Positions 35,319-44,836 of a stretch of DNA of 64,000 nt are shown here, piece by piece. The position numbers and the translations under genes were made by a program. The stretch is from Lentilactobacillus buchneri (GTDB lineage Bacteria; Bacillota; Bacilli; Lactobacillales; Lactobacillaceae). The stretch lies in assembly GCF_018314255.1 (NCBI RefSeq), contig NZ_CP073066.1, positions 558,001-622,000 on the forward strand, in the 5' to 3' direction. Position 1 is the stretch's first letter. The number at the start of each line of letters is the position of its first letter. Below the pieces are notes generated by a model that was not told the DNA's origin, made no database searches, and saw only the letters and a program-made list of their open reading frames with translations.

Positions 35319-35366
35319 GAGAGGCCAGGACACAACTAACAATCAGTTGTGTCCCGGCCTCTAGTC
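35319..35366. terminator. Bidirectional terminator before the LPXTG gene
   Basis: AGAGGCCAGGACACAACT and AGTTGTGTCCCGGCCTCT form an 18-bp stem with one mismatch, directly after the minus-strand adhesin stop codon and able to serve both convergent directions. Confidence 0.9.
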
Positions 35367-35376
35367 TTTTGGCTGA

Positions 35377-38300
35377 TTATTCTCTTTTCCGCTTCTTACC
35401 AAATCCAAGCCAACCAAACATTGCCAATAAGATCATGCCAATGATTGAAACCGCTTGGCCAGTTTCGGTATCACCAGTTTGTGGTAAGGCTGCTTGTCGG
35501 CCTTCGTTAGTTCCTTTCTCTGTAGCTGCTTGGCCAACAGCTTGGGTTGTTGCTTGCTTAGCTTGGCCAGCTTGAGCATCGTTAGCAACCACTTTGCCAG
35601 GATCATTGACCTTCAATTGTTCTTTGCTATTTTGAGGGTCTTTTGCGGTTTGCTTCTTCGGTGCTTCAGGTGCCTTTTCGCCAGTCTTGATCATTCCCGG
35701 TTCCTGAGACTCGGTCGTGTCTTCATGAACAACATTCTCCTGCGGTGTCGGATTTGTCTCATTTGGCGTACCAGGTGTATTCGGTGTTGGCGTCGGAGTT
35801 CCCGGAGTTGGCGTGCTTGGTGTTGGAGTGATCGGCTTGTTAGGATCCACGTTGCCACCAGGCGTTACCGGATTCTCAGCCTTCTTCGGTGCCACTGGGG
35901 CAACCGGTTCTTGTGGCTGGTCAAGGTTTGGCTGGTAGTCTGCCACGACTGTCGTTCCAGCTTCAGGTGCGGTTGGACCGGTCACATCAACCACTTTGGT
36001 TCCGTTATTTTCGACTGGTGCCACCGGCGCAACTGGCTGTTCCGCGTCGTTGGTTGGGCGGGTTTCATCCAAAATTGGTTGGGCTGGTTCCTTGGCCTTT
36101 TCATCAACGTTGACGACTTTAATTGCGGCCAACAATGGTTCCGTATAGCCCATTTGATTAACCCCGACAACGTATGAGTTGTAAGCCACTTCATCTTTGA
36201 GTTTGTCGTTTAACTCGCCAACCCCAACCTGTTTGCCGGCTTCAGCATATTTCGAGATAAAGGTCGATTTGTCTGGAACTGCCAAGTTAAAGGTAATCCC
36301 TTCTGCCGGACGGCCATTGATGGTTTGCCCTGAAGTGCCGGGAAGCATGATTCTAAAGGCGGTGATCTTCGACCAGTCGGTCACTGAATTTTCCAGCTGC
36401 CAAGTCACTGCACTCAGATCCTTCAACAGATTTGCCTGGTCCTCAGTGGTGTAGTAAACGTTGACTTTCCCTGTCCAATCGGCCGGCAGAACAACCGGAC
36501 CAGTCAAACCGGCCGTATAGGTCGAAGTTCTCACATCAGATGTTGAGACACCTTCAATTGAACCGGCTTGCGGTAAGAAATCAAGTAAGTCAAGCTGTGA
36601 CAAACTCTCGTCCGTATTGTCGGTAAAGGTAATCTTGACGGTCGCCTGCTTACCGGTTTCAACTGCAACGGCGTGGTGATAATCACCTTTGTCGCTTTGG
36701 CTGACCAATTGATTGCTCTGCAGTTTGGAATCTTTATCCAAAATGTAGTAGTTACCTGATGTAATCAAAGGTGTCTTGGTATCAATCAAACCGGTTGTCG
36801 AGCCGTCCGCAATTTTTTGGGTCGTTGACAGCGTGGCATTATTAATCGCTGGGACTGAGACAATATAATTCTCAGTATCGGGACCAACATTAATGAAGTT
36901 CTGGAAAACCATATCTTTTGGCGCACTCTTATCAATGTTGACAATCACCCGAGTCGCGCCGTTCTTTCCTGGTGTTAAGTTGGAGATGTCTGTCCAGACA
37001 ATCTTAAGCACCTGTTGACCAGAACCTTTAAAGTTATCAATAACTGAGTATTGGTTACCAAACGGAATGACGCCGGACTGTTTTGAGGCGGCTGCATCGA
37101 ACGTGACACCCTTTGGCAGAACTGTGTAAGTCTCAAATGGCGTGTCTCTGGCAACCAGGTTACCGAGCGAACTCTTGTCCAACACAAACCCAAGGGTCAA
37201 TTGATGAGCACCAGTCTCAAGAACTGAGCCCGTGGCCTTGCCGTCCAGGAAAATCGCAGAAGTCACGTAACGACTGGCATTTTTATTTGGCGCCGCAATT
37301 TCGATTGTTGACGGGTTGAGGAATTGCCAGACAACCCCCGGCCAACCTGATCCTTCATCGATGGAGGCTTGCTGTTCGGCCTCGTCCTTTGCCAGCCAAC
37401 GCCATAAGCCTTCAGGGGCATTGGCATCCGACACCCAATCCTGCAAACTCACATAGGTTCTGGCATTCGACCAACTGACCTTAGGGGTCATCTGATGCAC
37501 GATCGTTCCAGGCGTTGCGCCTGATTTGACGACAGTTTTGAAGTAGACGCCGCCATAGGTGCCATGCGGTGCCCAGGATCCGGCAGGTAAGCCACCATCT
37601 TCAGGAGATTTCAACAGATCCCGTTTCAAAATCGTTCTTTGAGCACCGTTCTTATCGGTAATGGTGATTGTATCATTCTTATAAGCCTTGTACGGGTAAT
37701 CCGGATATTGGTAGATACTTTCCCGACTAATGGTATCCGGATTCTTTGGAATGTCACCCATGCCCTTCTTATGCATATAGAGATACAATTCGACCACATT
37801 CTTTGTCGGATCAAGTCCGGCTGCCAATAATTGTTGGCGATTGATATAGATGTACCCGACAGAACCATCGTTGCCGCCAGTCGCAAAGATTGGGTTACCA
37901 TCTTTATCCTTTTCGACATCTGAGGTGATGGTTGGCAGATTATCAAATAAAGTGTGGTACTGGTTCTGTCCCTCACCCTCATATTTCACAGCCAGTGACA
38001 AGTATGGATTTTCCTTGAAGTACGTCCATTCGCCGACCACCCCAGATGGTGTCTTGGAATCCTTGATACTATTTGAAGGCAGGTAGACAAAGTTGTGGAT
38101 GATAACCGTCTCTAAATCCTCACGCGGATCGATCGACTGGTGGAGTGCATAATAGTTAAAGTCACGCAGCCGTTCGTTTTGGGGAACTTCCGGATCTACA
38201 TCATTAAATAGAAATAGCGGCAGCAAAGCATCATAGAATTCCAAGACAGCGTTCGCGTCGGAATAAACTTGTGGGTCCGGATTGAGCAAATCCCTATCCG

Positions 38301-39048
38301 CCAATGCGCCAAAACCGTCTTTTGAGCCGTAGTGAACCATCGGTTTCCAACTCCCACCAGTCACGTTCCAAGTGGTTGGATCATGCGGCAGTACCATGGT
38401 AGCCGCGATCTTGTCCATTAGCTGATTGATTGGCTGGGCACCTTGGAAAGTGAAACCGACCCCGACATCAGTCTTAAGCCACTGGAAGTTGGCGGCATCT
38501 TTGTTGACCTTGGCGATCACTTGGAACTTCAGGGTTTGGTCCTTGGCAATTTGATCCGCCACGTCACCGGCCTTAATTGTCCATTTAAGAACGGTTGCCG
38601 GAGACCCATCTTTCAGTTGGCCGGTCGAAATTTCCGGAGCTGAGTCAATCAAACCGTTTTCAGCGGTTCCTTTAGTCATCCCAACATAGGTCTGCTCGCC
38701 CGCCAGATAGTAATAAACGTTCACATCACTACCTGGTTCCAGCAGTGCATTCTTTGGTTGGGCGGTTGGGATCGTCACACTGAAGTCCCAAACGGCCTGA
38801 TCTTCTTGAGCCGGATTCTTATATTCGTTACCATAGGAATCTGTGTAGACGTTAGCCGGGGTGTTGGTCACCATTGCCGAATACGCCATGGCCATCGTCT
38901 GTGAGGCACTCAGGGTGACAGGCGCTGAGATTTCGTCAGCCTTAAATGAGATGCCCATCGTGACCGTTTGGCCATTGATCACACTGCCCTTTTCGGTGCC
39001 ATAAACATAGTGAAGGTCTTGAGCGACACCACTTTCTAATGTATCCAA
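35377..39048 (-). pseudogene. C-terminal part of a frameshifted LPXTG adhesin
   Basis: A reading frame of 1223 codons that has no ribosome site and no proper start; it begins inside the 3' end of the frame at 39036..41045 and continues the same protein. It carries several beta-sandwich adhesin-like domains (phrases such as SVINGQTVTMGISFKADE and NALLEPGSDVNVYYYLAGEQTYVG), then a Pro/Thr spacer of PTPSTPTPGTPTPTP type, a Gln/Lys/Ala-rich stretch, and a sortase signal LPQTGD followed by a hydrophobic helix and KKRKRE. As part of one gene it would be covalently attached to peptidoglycan by sortase A. Without rescue by frameshifting or a repaired base, this half would not be made or exported. Confidence 0.8.
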
Positions 39049-41045
39049 TGGTAGGTCAATGTCTTAGTGGTGGCATCATAAACCGGTGTCACGCCGGCAA
39101 TTGCGTACTGGGCGAGATCGCTGGCATCAAAGGAGAGGCCTTTGTCGGTTGGTAAGTTAACCACCATTTCCGCGTTTGTGTAAATTGTCCGGATCCCATT
39201 GGCATCAAAATGCAGATCAAATACGCCGTTATCGCCGACATCAACTATTTTAGCAGTCGGTGTAACCTGGATGCCGGGTAGGATCGGATTAGCAGTCTTT
39301 TCCGGCGCACTTTCCGCTACCGCTTTCTCGAATGCCATTGCCTTGGCGTAAGTTTCATCCCAGACTTTCATTTCTTCTTGGTAACTCTTCAATTCAATCA
39401 GATACTGGTCATTTAACTCAGCCAAACGGGTGGTTAAGGTATCATAAGCCCCCTGGGCAACACTATACCTCTCGGCCAGTCTGTCGTGAACGGCTTTAAC
39501 GGCATCAAAATCAGCTTTCAATTGATTGTAAGCATCGGTCTTGGCGATAAAGTCAATTCCGGCATCGGTAAATTGTTTTTCCAGGTTTGCAAAGGTGGTG
39601 TGAGCTTGTTGATACTGCTGATTGATTTTTTGATATTCAGCGTCGATTGCTTTGAATTGATCGGCAGTTGCCTTTTGTTTTTGATCAGCATCCTTGAACT
39701 GCGGCTGCAGGTCGTCGATTTGCTTTTGAGCGGCGTCATATTGGGTCTTAACTGTCTGGTATTCCGCTTCGGTCTTTTCATAATCTGCCTTGGTCTGCAG
39801 ATAATGGTCCTGGATCGCCTTAAACTGAGCATCGGTGGAGGTTCCCTGTCCTTTCTCATACTGAGCTCGGGCAGCTTCATACGCACTTCTGGCTGTTTCA
39901 TATTTGGCGAGGGCACTGTCGTACTCGGTCTTTTGAGCCGTATGGGTGGTGACCGCAGCTTCCACCTTATCCTTGGCAGCTCGGTAGTCAGCGGCTGCTT
40001 TGTCATTCAATGCCTTGGTCTGATCGTAATCCTGTTTCTTTTGATCGTAAGCGGTTTTGGCAGCTTCATATTCGGCCTTAGCTTTCTCATAGGCCGCCTT
40101 TTCGCTGGAATACTGGGTTTGATTAACCTGATATTTTTCAAGCGCCTGGTTATATTCGGCCAGTTTGTCCTTATAGACGGTTAATTGTTGATCATAAGCA
40201 TTCTTGGCCTGATCCAGCTGGTTGGTAATGATGCCGTAGAGTTTCTTGCTGGCGTTATACACGTTGACCGCTTGATCATATGACAAATCTTCGGCAACGG
40301 TTGGCTCCGTAGTTGCCTGAGCTGGCGTCGGTGTGGCTTCAGCTGTCTTAGATTCCGGTGCCTGAGTTTCTCCTGCCTTGGTGTCAGCTGCCTTGGTTTC
40401 TGTTTCCTTGGTTCCGGTTTCCTTAGTTTCTGCTGCTTTATCAGCGGTGGTATTGTTGGATGTTGATGGCTTGGCAGCTGGCTGGTTAGTGTCAGTCTCA
40501 GCTGCTTTTGTCGGCTGGGCTGCTTGAGGCGTCGCTGTTGCCTGAGCAGGCTGTTGGGCTGCCTGTGATGTACCTGGGTTGGCAGCTTCCGTCTGACCGG
40601 AATTGACCGGTTGTGACTGTGGCTCAGTTGTTGACTCGGATTGGGCCTTTGGAGTCTGCGCAGTCGTTGACTGTTGGGTCTCAGCTGCTGGCGCCGGTTG
40701 AGCAGTTTGTGGTGCTGGCGTCGCTGTTTGGTCTGCAGTCGTCGTAGTTGCCGTAGCCGGTTGGGCTGCTGGTTTCTGTGTGGCAGCTGGAGTGGTTGCT
40801 GCTGTCGGTGCACTCGTAGTTGTCTTAACCAGTTCAGGAGTTGCAGTCGCACTATTACCCGCATTTCCTTGGGCGGTCGGCGTTGTGTCTGCAGATGCGT
40901 CGGTGACCGTACTTAACTGGCTGCCAACGCCAAAGGCAGCGACCGTTAAGCCGGCAATCATCCATCGCTTGCCCGCTTTATACATCTTATAATGTTTAGC
41001 AGTAACATCCTCCTGATTAATAATTCCCCTGTTTGATGATTTCAT
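39036..41045 (-). CDS. N-terminal part of a frameshifted LPXTG adhesin
   Basis: 669 codons from ATG 41045, chosen because GGAGG lies eight bases upstream; a TTG at 41060 overlaps that site. A KxYKxGKxW-type signal peptide (KHYKMYKAGKRW) is followed by a long Ala/Thr/Gln/Pro low-complexity region (about 45-245), then a coiled-coil repeat region (about 250-570) with YxxAKxxYExAKxxYDQKK-like periodicity. The last 60 residues enter the first adhesin-like domain and stop in TLTYHWIH at a TAG. The following frame continues the domain (LDTLESGVAQDLHYVYG), so one base is missing, most simply in TACCATTGG near 39050. As it stands the product would be secreted but not anchored. Confidence 0.8.
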   Translation of the reverse strand: MKSSNRGIINQEDVTAKHYKMYKAGKRWMIAGLTVAAFGVGSQLSTVTDASADTTPTAQGNAGNSATATPELVKTTTSAPTAATTPAATQKPAAQPATATTTTADQTATPAPQTAQPAPAAETQQSTTAQTPKAQSESTTEPQSQPVNSGQTEAANPGTSQAAQQPAQATATPQAAQPTKAAETDTNQPAAKPSTSNNTTADKAAETKETGTKETETKAADTKAGETQAPESKTAEATPTPAQATTEPTVAEDLSYDQAVNVYNASKKLYGIITNQLDQAKNAYDQQLTVYKDKLAEYNQALEKYQVNQTQYSSEKAAYEKAKAEYEAAKTAYDQKKQDYDQTKALNDKAAADYRAAKDKVEAAVTTHTAQKTEYDSALAKYETARSAYEAARAQYEKGQGTSTDAQFKAIQDHYLQTKADYEKTEAEYQTVKTQYDAAQKQIDDLQPQFKDADQKQKATADQFKAIDAEYQKINQQYQQAHTTFANLEKQFTDAGIDFIAKTDAYNQLKADFDAVKAVHDRLAERYSVAQGAYDTLTTRLAELNDQYLIELKSYQEEMKVWDETYAKAMAFEKAVAESAPEKTANPILPGIQVTPTAKIVDVGDNGVFDLHFDANGIRTIYTNAEMVVNLPTDKGLSFDASDLAQYAIAGVTPVYDATTKTLTYHWIH

Positions 41046-41224
41046 TGTTTTTTCCTCCAAAAATGACAGTAAAGTTGTCTGCTTCCCCTTAGCAATATTG
41101 ACATCATTTCTTTTACAATATAATTATATCAGGCGTATAAAGATAAGTCATAAGTAATGACCTAATCCCGGTATGACAAGTTTTCATCATATTTTTCCAT
41201 TACTCATCAATTATCGTAACGTGC

Positions 41225-41260
41225 AAAAAAAGAACGGTTATGATAACCATAACCGTTCTG
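41225..41260 (-). terminator. Terminator after copB
   Basis: Minus strand AGAACGGTTATG-gttat-CATAACCGTTCT followed by seven T, a perfect 12-bp stem. Confidence 0.92.
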
Positions 41261-41277
41261 ATATTGAAGCGCGTTAA

Positions 41278-43470
41278 TTAATTCCTAATTTTTTCAGCGG
41301 TCAATCCCATTGCATTCAAGGCCACGATGATGGTTGACATTGCCATTACAGCAGCCCCAACGGCGGGATCCAAAATGATGCCGGCAAATGCTAAGATACC
41401 AGCTGCCAGTGGGATGGCAATAATGTTGTAACCGGCTCCCCACCAGAGGTTCTGAACCATTTTTCGGTTGGTAATCTTGGCTAAATCAAGGAAGTGAAGA
41501 ATGTCACTGGGTTCTGATTTAACCAGGATAACGTCGGCCGAATCAATCGCCACGTCGGTCCCGGCACCAATTGCCACGCCAATGTTGGCTTCTGCCAGAC
41601 TTGGCGCATCGTTAACACCATCACCGACCATAATGACGTGATTGCCCTTTGCCTGGTACTCAGAGACAATTTTTTGCTTGTCATTCGGCAGCAATCCAGC
41701 ATGAAATTCGTCCAAGCCAAGCAGTCCGGCAACGTGTTCGGCTGCTTTTTGATTATCACCGGTTAACATCACTGGCGTAATGCCACGTTGTTTCAATCCG
41801 GCAATCAGCTCTTTGGCCCCGTTCTTAATCGTATCTCCTTCGGCAACCATCCCTAAAACCTGTTGGCCTTGAAGCAGGAAACTAACCGAGTTGCCTTTGG
41901 CTGCCCATTGATCGGCAGTCGCGTTATCAAATGAAATCCCGTTTTTTGTCAGATAGTTACCGTTGACGATCGTATAATTCTGGCCGTCAATCTCGCCTGA
42001 AATGCCGACACCAGGGATGTTTTGCGAATTGTTAGCAGCCTGAACCTTGATGCCCTTTTCTTCGGCAGCAGCAATAATAGCCTGTGCCAGCGGATGGGTA
42101 GAATTGCTTTCAAGGGCTGCCAATTTACTTAACAGTGATTGTTCATCAGTATTTGCTGCTGGTACCAGGGCGTTGACAGTGAATTTACCTTCCGTCAGCG
42201 TTCCCGTCTTATCCAACAGCACATGACTGACGTGTTGACTGGCTTCAATAGCTTGACGATTCCGTACCAGCAAACCATTTTGCGCACCAATCGACGTTGA
42301 ACGAGCGACAACCAATGGAATAGCCACTCCCAAGGCATGTGGACAAGCGATCACAAAGACTGTAACCATTCGGGTTAAACCGGTCGATAGTCCCTGGGGT
42401 AACCAGGCAAAGAACGCGATGATTCCCACTGATAAGGCGGCATAGAAGAGATACTTGGCAACCAAATCAGCCCGATCCTCAGCCTTTGATTTCGACTGTT
42501 GGGCCTCCTGAACCATTTTCATCACTTGTGACAAATAGCCGGATTCACCGGTCCCGGTGATTTCAACTGTCAACGTTCCGTTATTGTTGGTAGCACCACC
42601 AATGACTTTGTCGCCAACATTCTTGTTAACAGCGGCAGATTCACCAGTCACCAAGGCTTCATTAACGGTTGATTGACCATTGGTAATGGTGCCGTCAGCA
42701 GGAATACTTTCACCTGAGCGAACTTGAAATGATTGACCAACTTGCAGATCTGATACTTGAACATCTTTGGTTTCCCCATTTTCAGTTACCAAATGAGCGG
42801 TCTTCGGCAATAGAGCAGCCATCTTTTCAACGGCATCGCCGGCACCCATGACCGCGTTCATTTCCAACCAATGACCCAACAGCATAATTAGAATCAAGGT
42901 TGCCAGCTCAAACGAGAAGTCCATCACATGAGTGGCAGTGTGCATCAAGTTATTGGCAATGAATGCATAAATACTGTAAAAATATGAAACTGAAATACCT
43001 AACGTAATCAGGGTCATCATTGCCGGTGCCTTACTCTTAACTTCAGCCCAGGCGCCCTTTAGAAATGGTGAGCCGCCGTAAAAATATAGTGCCGTATCAA
43101 ATAAAAGAATCGCAATTCCTTCAATGAGTGGGGCGTGGAAGTTCAACACAGCGACGTCCAACCCCATGATGGGTGCTAAGAGTAATACGGGAATCGCCAA
43201 GACCACTGAGACCCAAAACTTTTGTTTCAGGTTACCCATGTGCATCATTTGACCGCCATGCATCATCATGTCGCCACCCATATCCATGCCGGACATGTCC
43301 ATATCGCCATGATCCATCTGCATTTTTGAATGATCCATTTGACTCATGTCATGGTCCATATTCATCTTAGAATGATCCATGCTGCTCATATCATGGTCCA
43401 TATTCATCTTAGAATGATCCATGTTGTCCATATCATGATCCATATTCATCTCATCTTTATTATTTGCCAT
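41278..43470 (-). CDS. copB: Copper-exporting P1B-type ATPase (CopB-like)
   Basis: A 730-residue P-type ATPase. Residues 1-80 form a His/Met-rich metal-binding region with a 14-residue repeat (MDHDMxxMDHSKMN), then eight membrane helices with the ion motif CPH (376-378), characteristic of CopB rather than the CPC of CopA, phosphorylation motif DKTGT (Asp420), TGES, and the C-terminal GDGVNDAPSLAEANIGVAIG hinge. It exports Cu(I)/Cu(II) or possibly Ag. The start at ATG 43470 has AGGAGG nine bases upstream; a GTG at 43488 lies before that site. It is one base downstream of the copY stop, and its ribosome site lies inside copY. Confidence 0.93.
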   Translation of the reverse strand: MANNKDEMNMDHDMDNMDHSKMNMDHDMSSMDHSKMNMDHDMSQMDHSKMQMDHGDMDMSGMDMGGDMMMHGGQMMHMGNLKQKFWVSVVLAIPVLLLAPIMGLDVAVLNFHAPLIEGIAILLFDTALYFYGGSPFLKGAWAEVKSKAPAMMTLITLGISVSYFYSIYAFIANNLMHTATHVMDFSFELATLILIMLLGHWLEMNAVMGAGDAVEKMAALLPKTAHLVTENGETKDVQVSDLQVGQSFQVRSGESIPADGTITNGQSTVNEALVTGESAAVNKNVGDKVIGGATNNNGTLTVEITGTGESGYLSQVMKMVQEAQQSKSKAEDRADLVAKYLFYAALSVGIIAFFAWLPQGLSTGLTRMVTVFVIACPHALGVAIPLVVARSTSIGAQNGLLVRNRQAIEASQHVSHVLLDKTGTLTEGKFTVNALVPAANTDEQSLLSKLAALESNSTHPLAQAIIAAAEEKGIKVQAANNSQNIPGVGISGEIDGQNYTIVNGNYLTKNGISFDNATADQWAAKGNSVSFLLQGQQVLGMVAEGDTIKNGAKELIAGLKQRGITPVMLTGDNQKAAEHVAGLLGLDEFHAGLLPNDKQKIVSEYQAKGNHVIMVGDGVNDAPSLAEANIGVAIGAGTDVAIDSADVILVKSEPSDILHFLDLAKITNRKMVQNLWWGAGYNIIAIPLAAGILAFAGIILDPAVGAAVMAMSTIIVALNAMGLTAEKIRN
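43290..43455 (-). repeat. 42-bp tandem coding repeat in copB
   Basis: The 14-codon unit encoding MDHDMxxMDHSKMN is repeated three times in a row and then degenerates. The DNA units (atggaccatgac...atggatcattctaag) are almost identical, so unit number may change by slippage and alter the metal-binding region. Confidence 0.7.
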
Positions 43471-43471
43471 T

Positions 43472-43915
43472 TTAACGATCCTCCTCACATGTCATTTTCC
43501 CCGGCAGACAGTTGCATTGAACCATTTCCGGAGCATCCTTGGCTTTCTCAGCCAATATCTGCTGCAATTCTGCAATGTCACTTTTTGACAATTCGCGTGT
43601 CTTGATCACTTGGGCAATTGTAGAGCCGGCTCGCATCGCGCACATATGATCAAATAAATCGTCCGCCGCAGCGGACATTGATTCCTTTTCGCCGACGACC
43701 GGTTTAAAGGTAAATGGTCGACTATCGCCGATTTGTTCAACAGCGCCCTTTTTAATCAATCGGTGCAAGAGTGTCTTAGTTGTTGAGTCAGACCAGCCCT
43801 GTAGTTCGTTCATCGCGTCGATCAGCTCACGACTGGTTGTCGACCCCATTGTCCAAATTGCCCGCATAACTTCCCATTCAGAATCGGTGATGGTAACATT
43901 TTTAGCATCTATCAT
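43472..43915 (-). CDS. copY: CopY/TcrY-family copper-responsive repressor
   Basis: A 147-residue regulator of the BlaI/MecI/CopY family. Winged helix at about 1-75 (TDSEWEVMRAIWTMGSTTSRELIDAM, WSDSTTKTLLHRLIKKGAV) and a C-terminal metal site in CNCLPGKMTC. Typical CopY has CxCxxxxCxC; here the last pair is reduced to a single Cys, so three thiols remain. It should repress the copY-copB operon by binding the cop boxes at 43950-43988 and release on copper. It is the first gene of the operon; the start ATG follows the boxes. Confidence 0.92.
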   Translation of the reverse strand: MIDAKNVTITDSEWEVMRAIWTMGSTTSRELIDAMNELQGWSDSTTKTLLHRLIKKGAVEQIGDSRPFTFKPVVGEKESMSAAADDLFDHMCAMRAGSTIAQVIKTRELSKSDIAELQQILAEKAKDAPEMVQCNCLPGKMTCEEDR

Positions 43916-43949
43916 TTTGATAACCTCATTTTATTTTTCTTTTAAAGTT

Positions 43950-43988
43950 TACATTTGTAGCTCTCAACAACTACAGTTTACATCTGTA
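43950..43988 (-). promoter_or_regulatory. copY: Two cop-box operators of copY-copB
   Basis: TACATTTGTA (43950-43959) and TACATCTGTA (43979-43988) match the CopY operator core TACAnnTGTA, 29 bp apart, upstream of the copY start. An additional half-site ACTACAG precedes the second box. Confidence 0.85.
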
Positions 43989-44036
43989 GCCTATAAGATG
44001 CAACCATTTCTGTTTGAAAATTCTGTTTCATCCACA

Positions 44037-44066
44037 AAAAAGGCGACTGGGACGTGTCCCAATCAC
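44037..44066 (-). terminator. Terminator after the GNAT gene
   Basis: Minus strand GATTGGGAC-ac-GTCCCAGTC followed by GCCTTTTTT, within 40 nt of the stop codon. Confidence 0.85.
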
Positions 44067-44078
44067 CGTTCACTCACA

Positions 44079-44573
44079 TTAAAAATGTTTCCCCAAAATA
44101 TCCAAACTGCGCCGTTGCCCATCCATTTCGGCAACATCTGGCAAATGTCCCCAAACCGTAAATCCATTGTGGATAAAGAGCTTTTGGCTCGGCAGGTTAT
44201 GGCTGAAAATGAAGGCAACCAGGGCATCCAGCCCGAGGCGTTCCAATTCTCCACTGACAAAGTCGATTGCCTGCTGTCCCAAGCCTTGGTGACGATAATT
44301 TGCGTCAATGTAAATACTAATCTCAGCAGTCTTGTGGTATGCTGGTCGGCCATAAAATGATTCCAAGCCAACCCACCCGGCTATTTGATCGTCAACCTTC
44401 ATGACCCACAACGGTCGGGTTTCATGATTGAACTCAGCAAACCAGTTCTCACGAGAGGCAACCGAAACCGGCTCTAAATCGGCGGTAGCAAGGCGACTGG
44501 GAATAATCTCATTATAGATTTCAACAATTCGTGGCAGTTCATCGTGCGTTGCATATTCAAATCTGACTGACAT
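44079..44573 (-). CDS. GNAT N-acetyltransferase (phosphinothricin-acetyltransferase-like)
   Basis: A 164-residue acetyltransferase of the Pat/Bar-type GNAT subgroup. The acetyl-CoA loop is RHQGLGQQAI (about residues 94-103). Flanking marks are FEYATHDELPRIVEIYNEII, WVGLESFYGRPAYHKTAEISIYI and FIHNGFTVWGHLPDVA, which is characteristic of methionine-sulfoximine/phosphinothricin acetyltransferases. In many bacteria these modify methionine derivatives or are of unknown role. It is a single gene with its own terminator. Confidence 0.88.
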   Translation of the reverse strand: MSVRFEYATHDELPRIVEIYNEIIPSRLATADLEPVSVASRENWFAEFNHETRPLWVMKVDDQIAGWVGLESFYGRPAYHKTAEISIYIDANYRHQGLGQQAIDFVSGELERLGLDALVAFIFSHNLPSQKLFIHNGFTVWGHLPDVAEMDGQRRSLDILGKHF

Positions 44574-44663
44574 TCCATGACCTCATTTTTTGTATTATCC
44601 ATCTATTTTACGTCAGGCAATCCCGAGGCGCAATATCACGCCAACGTGTCACAAATGAACAAA

Positions 44664-44822
44664 AGAGGACGGGATATTACTCGTTATGGAGGCTTTCATT
44701 GCAACTAGGATTACTACTTTGAAAACTTGCGGCGGCCATTCAACGAAGAAACGCAGTCATTCCAAAGTCCGGAATAACTGCGTTTCTTCGTTAAATGCTG
44801 GGATCAAATCGCCTGTAACTTC
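44664..44822 (-). repeat. Family A hairpin element, copy 3
   Basis: Arms 44739-44763 and 44771-44795 pair along 25 positions with two exceptions, both G-U on the minus strand. The apex ATTCCggactttGGAAT, TTTGATCCCAGCATTTAAC at the base and the outer box GTAATCCTAGTTGCAATGA match copy 2. The 3' partner of GATCCC is degenerate here (CCGCAAG). The element lies 3' of the lipoprotein gene and in its sense, beginning within 20 bp of that stop codon; it fills the 263-bp gap to the GNAT gene. Confidence 0.86.
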
Positions 44823-44836
44823 AATTTCTTTTTGAC

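Noticed and set aside
35494..36177. 227-codon plus-strand reading frame
   Set aside because: It is antisense to the Pro/Thr-rich end of the LPXTG gene; its Cys/Arg/Leu-rich composition is what codon bias of the real gene gives on the other strand.
39486..40184. 232-codon hydrophobic plus-strand frame
   Set aside because: Antisense of the coiled-coil region; the apparent hydrophobicity comes from Lys/Glu/Ala-rich codons read backwards.
40181..40864. 227-codon Arg/Gln/Leu-rich minus-strand frame
   Set aside because: Out-of-frame reading of the low-complexity Ala/Thr/Gln region of the adhesin.
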